From Lachnospiraceae bacterium (lineage in GTDB: Bacteria > Bacillota > Clostridia > Lachnospirales > Lachnospiraceae): 64,000 nt of DNA. The stretch is from the NCBI GenBank assembly GCA_015056815.1, contig SVFN01000002.1, positions 206,946 through 270,945 of the forward strand, written 5' to 3'. A program made the translations under genes and the position numbers. The notes under the pieces are model-generated. The model ran no database searches. It worked only from the letters and a program-made list of their open reading frames with translations, and was not told where the DNA came from. Below, piece by piece: positions 61,318-64,000 of the stretch (position 1 is the stretch's first letter; every line of letters starts with the position of its first letter).

Positions 61318-62628
61318 TTACTGCTGCTCCTTTGCCTGTGCATCCGCCTTCCGGATCGCATCCCAGACCATGTCATGGTATTCCTTTGCAAGTTTTCCCG
61401 CATCTTCATAGACAGAAAGATCGGTATCCGCTTCGAGCGCATCTGCCTGCGCGTTATCCAGTCTCTCATATTCCTGTGTCATCTGAAAAGCCGCACGTTT
61501 CGCAAACACCAGACTCTCCAGCAGTGAATTGCTGGCAAGTCTGTTTTTGCCATGTACGCCGTTGCATGCTGTTTCTCCCACCGCATAAAGGTGCTTCATG
61601 GTTGTGGCACTCTCATAATCCACCTGAATGCCACCCATGAAATAATGCTGTGCCGGCACTACCGGGATACATTCTTCAAAGACATCATACCCTTCCGACT
61701 TACAGTACTGCAGTATATTCGGAAAATGATTCTCAACTTCCTCTCTCGGGATCGGCCGCAGATCCTCCCAGACAAATTCCGTCTGTTGTTTTTTCATCTG
61801 TTCCAGAATGTGTCCGGTCAGAATATCCCTCGGAAGCAGTTCATCGACAAACCGGTTCATATCCTTGTCGTAAAGCTTCGCACCCTCACCTCTGACGGAT
61901 TCCGAGATCAGAAAACAACGCTCCTTCGGATTTTGGGAAAAAAATGTCGTCGGGTGAATCTGTACATAATTGATATTCTTAAGCCCGATTCCATGCTTTA
62001 GCGCAACGGCAAGGGCATCTCCTGTCAGATGCCTGTAATTGGTGGAATGCTTATACAATCCTCCGATCCCTCCGGTGGCAAATACCGTATAGTCCGCTTT
62101 CACACAAAACAGCTTCCCGTCTTCGCCGCGAAGCCACGCACCATAACAGGTATTGTCTTTCTCGATGATATCCACCATCGTCGTATTCTCTAAAATCGTC
62201 ACATTCGAAAGCGTGCGTACCGTTTCCAGCAATTTGCTGGTGATCTCCTTCCCGGTCACATCCTTGTGAAAGATGATCCGCTTATCAGAGTGTCCGCCCT
62301 CTTTGGTAAAAGCAAGGTTTCCTTCCTCATCCCGTTCAAAATCCGCGCCGCACTCTACCAGATCCTTTACGACATCCGGTGAGGATTTGATCATGATCTC
62401 TACAGAACGTTTATCATTCTCGTAATGTCCTGCTTTCATGGTATCCTCAAAGTAACTGTCGTAATCCGATTCCGCCTTCCACATGCACATACCGCCCTGT
62501 GCCAGGAAGGAATCACTCTTTGTCACCTCGGATTTGGTCACGATCAGTATCTGTTTTTCCCTTGGAAGATTCAGAGCACAGTACAGACCTGAGCATCCGC
62601 TTCCCACGATCAAAATATCTGTTTTCAT
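61318..62628 (-). CDS. nadB: L-aspartate oxidase
   Basis: This is a flavoenzyme that oxidises aspartate to iminoaspartate, the first step of NAD synthesis. It has 436 residues, close to other clostridial NadB and about 100 shorter than the E. coli enzyme because the C-terminal helical part is reduced. The FAD motif is VGSGCSGLYCALNL. FLAQGGMCMW, QIHPTTFF, SVRGEGAKL and YAVGETACNGVHGKNRLASNSLLE are typical (last in part: GVHGKNRLASNSLLE). Its promoter faces nadA across a region with candidate NiaR sites. Confidence 0.96.
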   Translation of the reverse strand: MKTDILIVGSGCSGLYCALNLPREKQILIVTKSEVTKSDSFLAQGGMCMWKAESDYDSYFEDTMKAGHYENDKRSVEIMIKSSPDVVKDLVECGADFERDEEGNLAFTKEGGHSDKRIIFHKDVTGKEITSKLLETVRTLSNVTILENTTMVDIIEKDNTCYGAWLRGEDGKLFCVKADYTVFATGGIGGLYKHSTNYRHLTGDALAVALKHGIGLKNINYVQIHPTTFFSQNPKERCFLISESVRGEGAKLYDKDMNRFVDELLPRDILTGHILEQMKKQQTEFVWEDLRPIPREEVENHFPNILQYCKSEGYDVFEECIPVVPAQHYFMGGIQVDYESATTMKHLYAVGETACNGVHGKNRLASNSLLESLVFAKRAAFQMTQEYERLDNAQADALEADTDLSVYEDAGKLAKEYHDMVWDAIRKADAQAKEQQ

Positions 62629-62712
62629 ACATTACCTTGTACCGTCCGGTCTTTTTGTGTCCGCCCGGTCACTATCCTTTTCTTTTTCAGCCTCTGCCGT
62701 TAGTTAGCAGAA

Positions 62713-62741
62713 AGTATAACACAGATTCCGCATCCTGACAA
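62713..62741 (-). promoter_or_regulatory. nadB promoter
   Basis: Reading leftward, TTGTCA (62736-62741), 17 bp, then TATACT (62713-62718). The -35 overlaps a GACAAGACA box. Confidence 0.7.
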
Positions 62742-62791
62742 GACACCTGTTTTACATTTGTTTGTCATCTGTTTTCACAAACGACAAGACA
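62737..62791. promoter_or_regulatory. Repeated boxes in the nadB-nadA region, candidate NiaR operators
   Basis: GACAAGACA occurs at 62737-62745 and 62783-62791. Between them are two similar CTGTTTT-containing segments (CACCTGTTTTAC and CATCTGTTTTCAC). One box covers the nadB -35 and the other lies just upstream of the nadA -35. Assignment to NiaR is inference from the neighbouring gene. Confidence 0.5.
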
Positions 62792-62805
62792 TTATTGAAA
62801 ATTTA

Positions 62806-62835
62806 TTGACAAGTATAGAGATTCCTTAGTATAAT
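62806..62835 (+). promoter_or_regulatory. nadA promoter
   Basis: TTGACA (62806-62811), 18 bp, TATAAT (62830-62835). Both hexamers match consensus. Confidence 0.8.
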
Positions 62836-62916
62836 CTAGCTAAATTATCATGTATTCATATTTTTTTAACATTTTATTCACACATTATCCAAGCCACTAT
62901 TATGGAGGAAATGAAA

Positions 62917-63888
62917 ATGTCACGCAAAACAACAACTACGAAAGACAACGATACGAAACGGGACTACACCCTGACCACCAGAGAACTGCAGGATCGGATC
63001 CTGGCGCTTAAGGAAAAGCACGATATCTGTATTCTGGCTCATGCTTATCAGTCACAGGAGATCTTAGAGATCGCCGATTATACCGGAGACTCTTACGGGC
63101 TGAGTGTACAGGCTTCGAAAGCCCCCAATAAAACGATCCTGATGTGTGGTGTTCGTTTCATGGCAGAAACGGTCAAGATCCTTTCCCCTGAGAAAAAGGT
63201 CATTCTCTCTAACAGTCAGGCCGGCTGTCCGATGGCAGAGCAGCTCGACCCTTCCCTTTTGGAGGCGTTACAGGCTGCCAATCCCGGCTATACCACGGTT
63301 GCCTATATCAATACGACTTCCGAGCTTAAGACCATGTGCGATGTCTGCGTGACTTCCTCGTCCGCGGTTACGATCGTAAAAAATATCGAGAATCCGAATA
63401 TTCTTTTCATTCCAGACTGTAACTTAGGTGCCTGGGTTGCCAAGCAGGTTCCGGAGAAAAATTTCAAATTCGTGCAGGGCGGATGTCCTACCCATCTGCG
63501 CATGTCCACTTTGGATGTGACCAGAGCACGCAAAGAGCATCCTCTCGCCCAGCTTTTGGTTCATCCCGAATGTCTTCCGGCGGTTACCGCTCTTGCCGAT
63601 TATGTCGGCAGCACCACCGGGATCATGGACTACGCCAAACGTAACAGCGGGAAAGAATTTATCATCGGTACGGAGAACAGCATTGTACAGCATCTGCAGT
63701 ATGCCTGCCCGGATAAGCGTTTCTACCCGCTCTCCAAGGACTGTGTCTGTCACAATATGAAGCTCACAACTCTGATCGACGTGTACAACTGCGTACAGGG
63801 AAAGGGCGGCGAAGTCATCACTTTGGATGAAGAAGTCAGAAAAGGTGCACTTAAGAGTATCGAAAAGATGATCGAACTGGGAGGCTGA
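62917..63888 (+). CDS. nadA: Quinolinate synthase
   Basis: NadA condenses iminoaspartate with dihydroxyacetone phosphate to quinolinate using a 4Fe-4S cluster. It has 323 residues. Cluster cysteines are in MCGVRFMAETVK, MCDVCVTSSSA and KDCVCHNM; AHAYQSQEI and GGCPTHLRMS are also typical. An in-frame ATG at 62902 contains the GGAGG site in its own codons, so ATG 62917 is used. It is divergent from nadB-nadC-niaR rather than in one operon with them. Confidence 0.96.
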   Translation: MSRKTTTTKDNDTKRDYTLTTRELQDRILALKEKHDICILAHAYQSQEILEIADYTGDSYGLSVQASKAPNKTILMCGVRFMAETVKILSPEKKVILSNSQAGCPMAEQLDPSLLEALQAANPGYTTVAYINTTSELKTMCDVCVTSSSAVTIVKNIENPNILFIPDCNLGAWVAKQVPEKNFKFVQGGCPTHLRMSTLDVTRARKEHPLAQLLVHPECLPAVTALADYVGSTTGIMDYAKRNSGKEFIIGTENSIVQHLQYACPDKRFYPLSKDCVCHNMKLTTLIDVYNCVQGKGGEVITLDEEVRKGALKSIEKMIELGG

Positions 63889-63963
63889 TCTTTGATCCGG
63901 CATCCGATTGATGATTATATTACAAAAAAAGGGGCTGTGAAAAAAGCATAGCCTGAAAAACAA

Positions 63964-64000
63964 AGAAGGATCAAGGGTTATCAAAACCCAAGATCCTTCT
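63964..64000 (+). terminator. Hairpin downstream of nadA at the window edge
   Basis: AGAAGGATC (63964-63972) and GATCCTTCT (63992-64000) enclose an inner GGGTT/AACCC stem. Any T-run would lie beyond the window, so terminator status is likely but not certain. Confidence 0.5.

Noticed and set aside
1..64000. CRISPR arrays, tRNA or rRNA genes, insertion sequences, prophage genes
   Set aside because: Looked for repeated spacers, transposase or integrase motifs and tRNA-like cloverleaf ends; none was seen.

Overview
The window looks like a chromosomal segment from an anaerobic, spore-forming, low-to-mid-GC Firmicute, most likely a gut member of the Lachnospiraceae (Clostridium cluster XIVa). This rests on four things: [FeFe]-hydrogenase maturases (HydG, HydF); spore genes (dipicolinate synthase DpaA/DpaB and an alpha/beta small acid-soluble spore protein); strong GGAGG-type ribosome binding sites with sigma-A promoters; and Firmicute families such as NiaR, YesL, EFR1, DUF3737, DUF975 and YtrA-type GntR. 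No rRNA, tRNA, CRISPR array, prophage or insertion sequence was recognised.

Layout. 0-4 kb: a truncated DUF975 membrane protein diverges from hydG-hydF, followed by a non-coding stretch with a 144-bp inverted-repeat element. 4.4-8.1 kb: a metal-efflux operon (ArsR/CadC repressor, HMA protein, P1B ATPase, and a protein resembling the MetH reactivation domain) with a clear promoter and operator. 8.1-12.3 kb: a small FakA C-terminal-domain protein and a YtrA-like GntR/ABC/permease operon. 12.3-23.5 kb: a four-gene signalling operon of three membrane HD-GYP proteins and a 1407-residue hybrid histidine kinase. Two of the HD-GYP proteins share an unrecognised C-terminal module of about 330 residues. 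This is the best candidate in the window for an undescribed system.

23.6-34.2 kb: asnB, dpaA-dpaB, purL, a 1.2-kb AT-rich and purine-skewed non-coding region, then DUF3737 and EFR1 genes. 34.4-43.0 kb: a sucrose-type utilisation region (fructokinase, LacI regulator, ABC importer, YesL, GH13 amylosucrase-like enzyme) with three similar LacI-type operators. 43.2-49.3 kb: a GPH sugar symporter with a TetR regulator, then a heterodimeric ABC exporter. 49.5-57.8 kb: a chemotaxis receptor and the proteostasis cluster tig-clpP-clpX-lon-ysxC. 58-64 kb: a SASP gene, a DJ-1/PfpI protein, a CYTH protein, and de novo NAD synthesis (nadB-nadC-niaR divergent from nadA, with promoters overlapping or next to repeated candidate NiaR boxes).

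Most genes lie on the minus strand, and many operons end at well-formed intrinsic terminators. Several upstream in-frame starts were rejected where a strong Shine-Dalgarno sequence points to an internal codon; the chosen starts are given in the entries.
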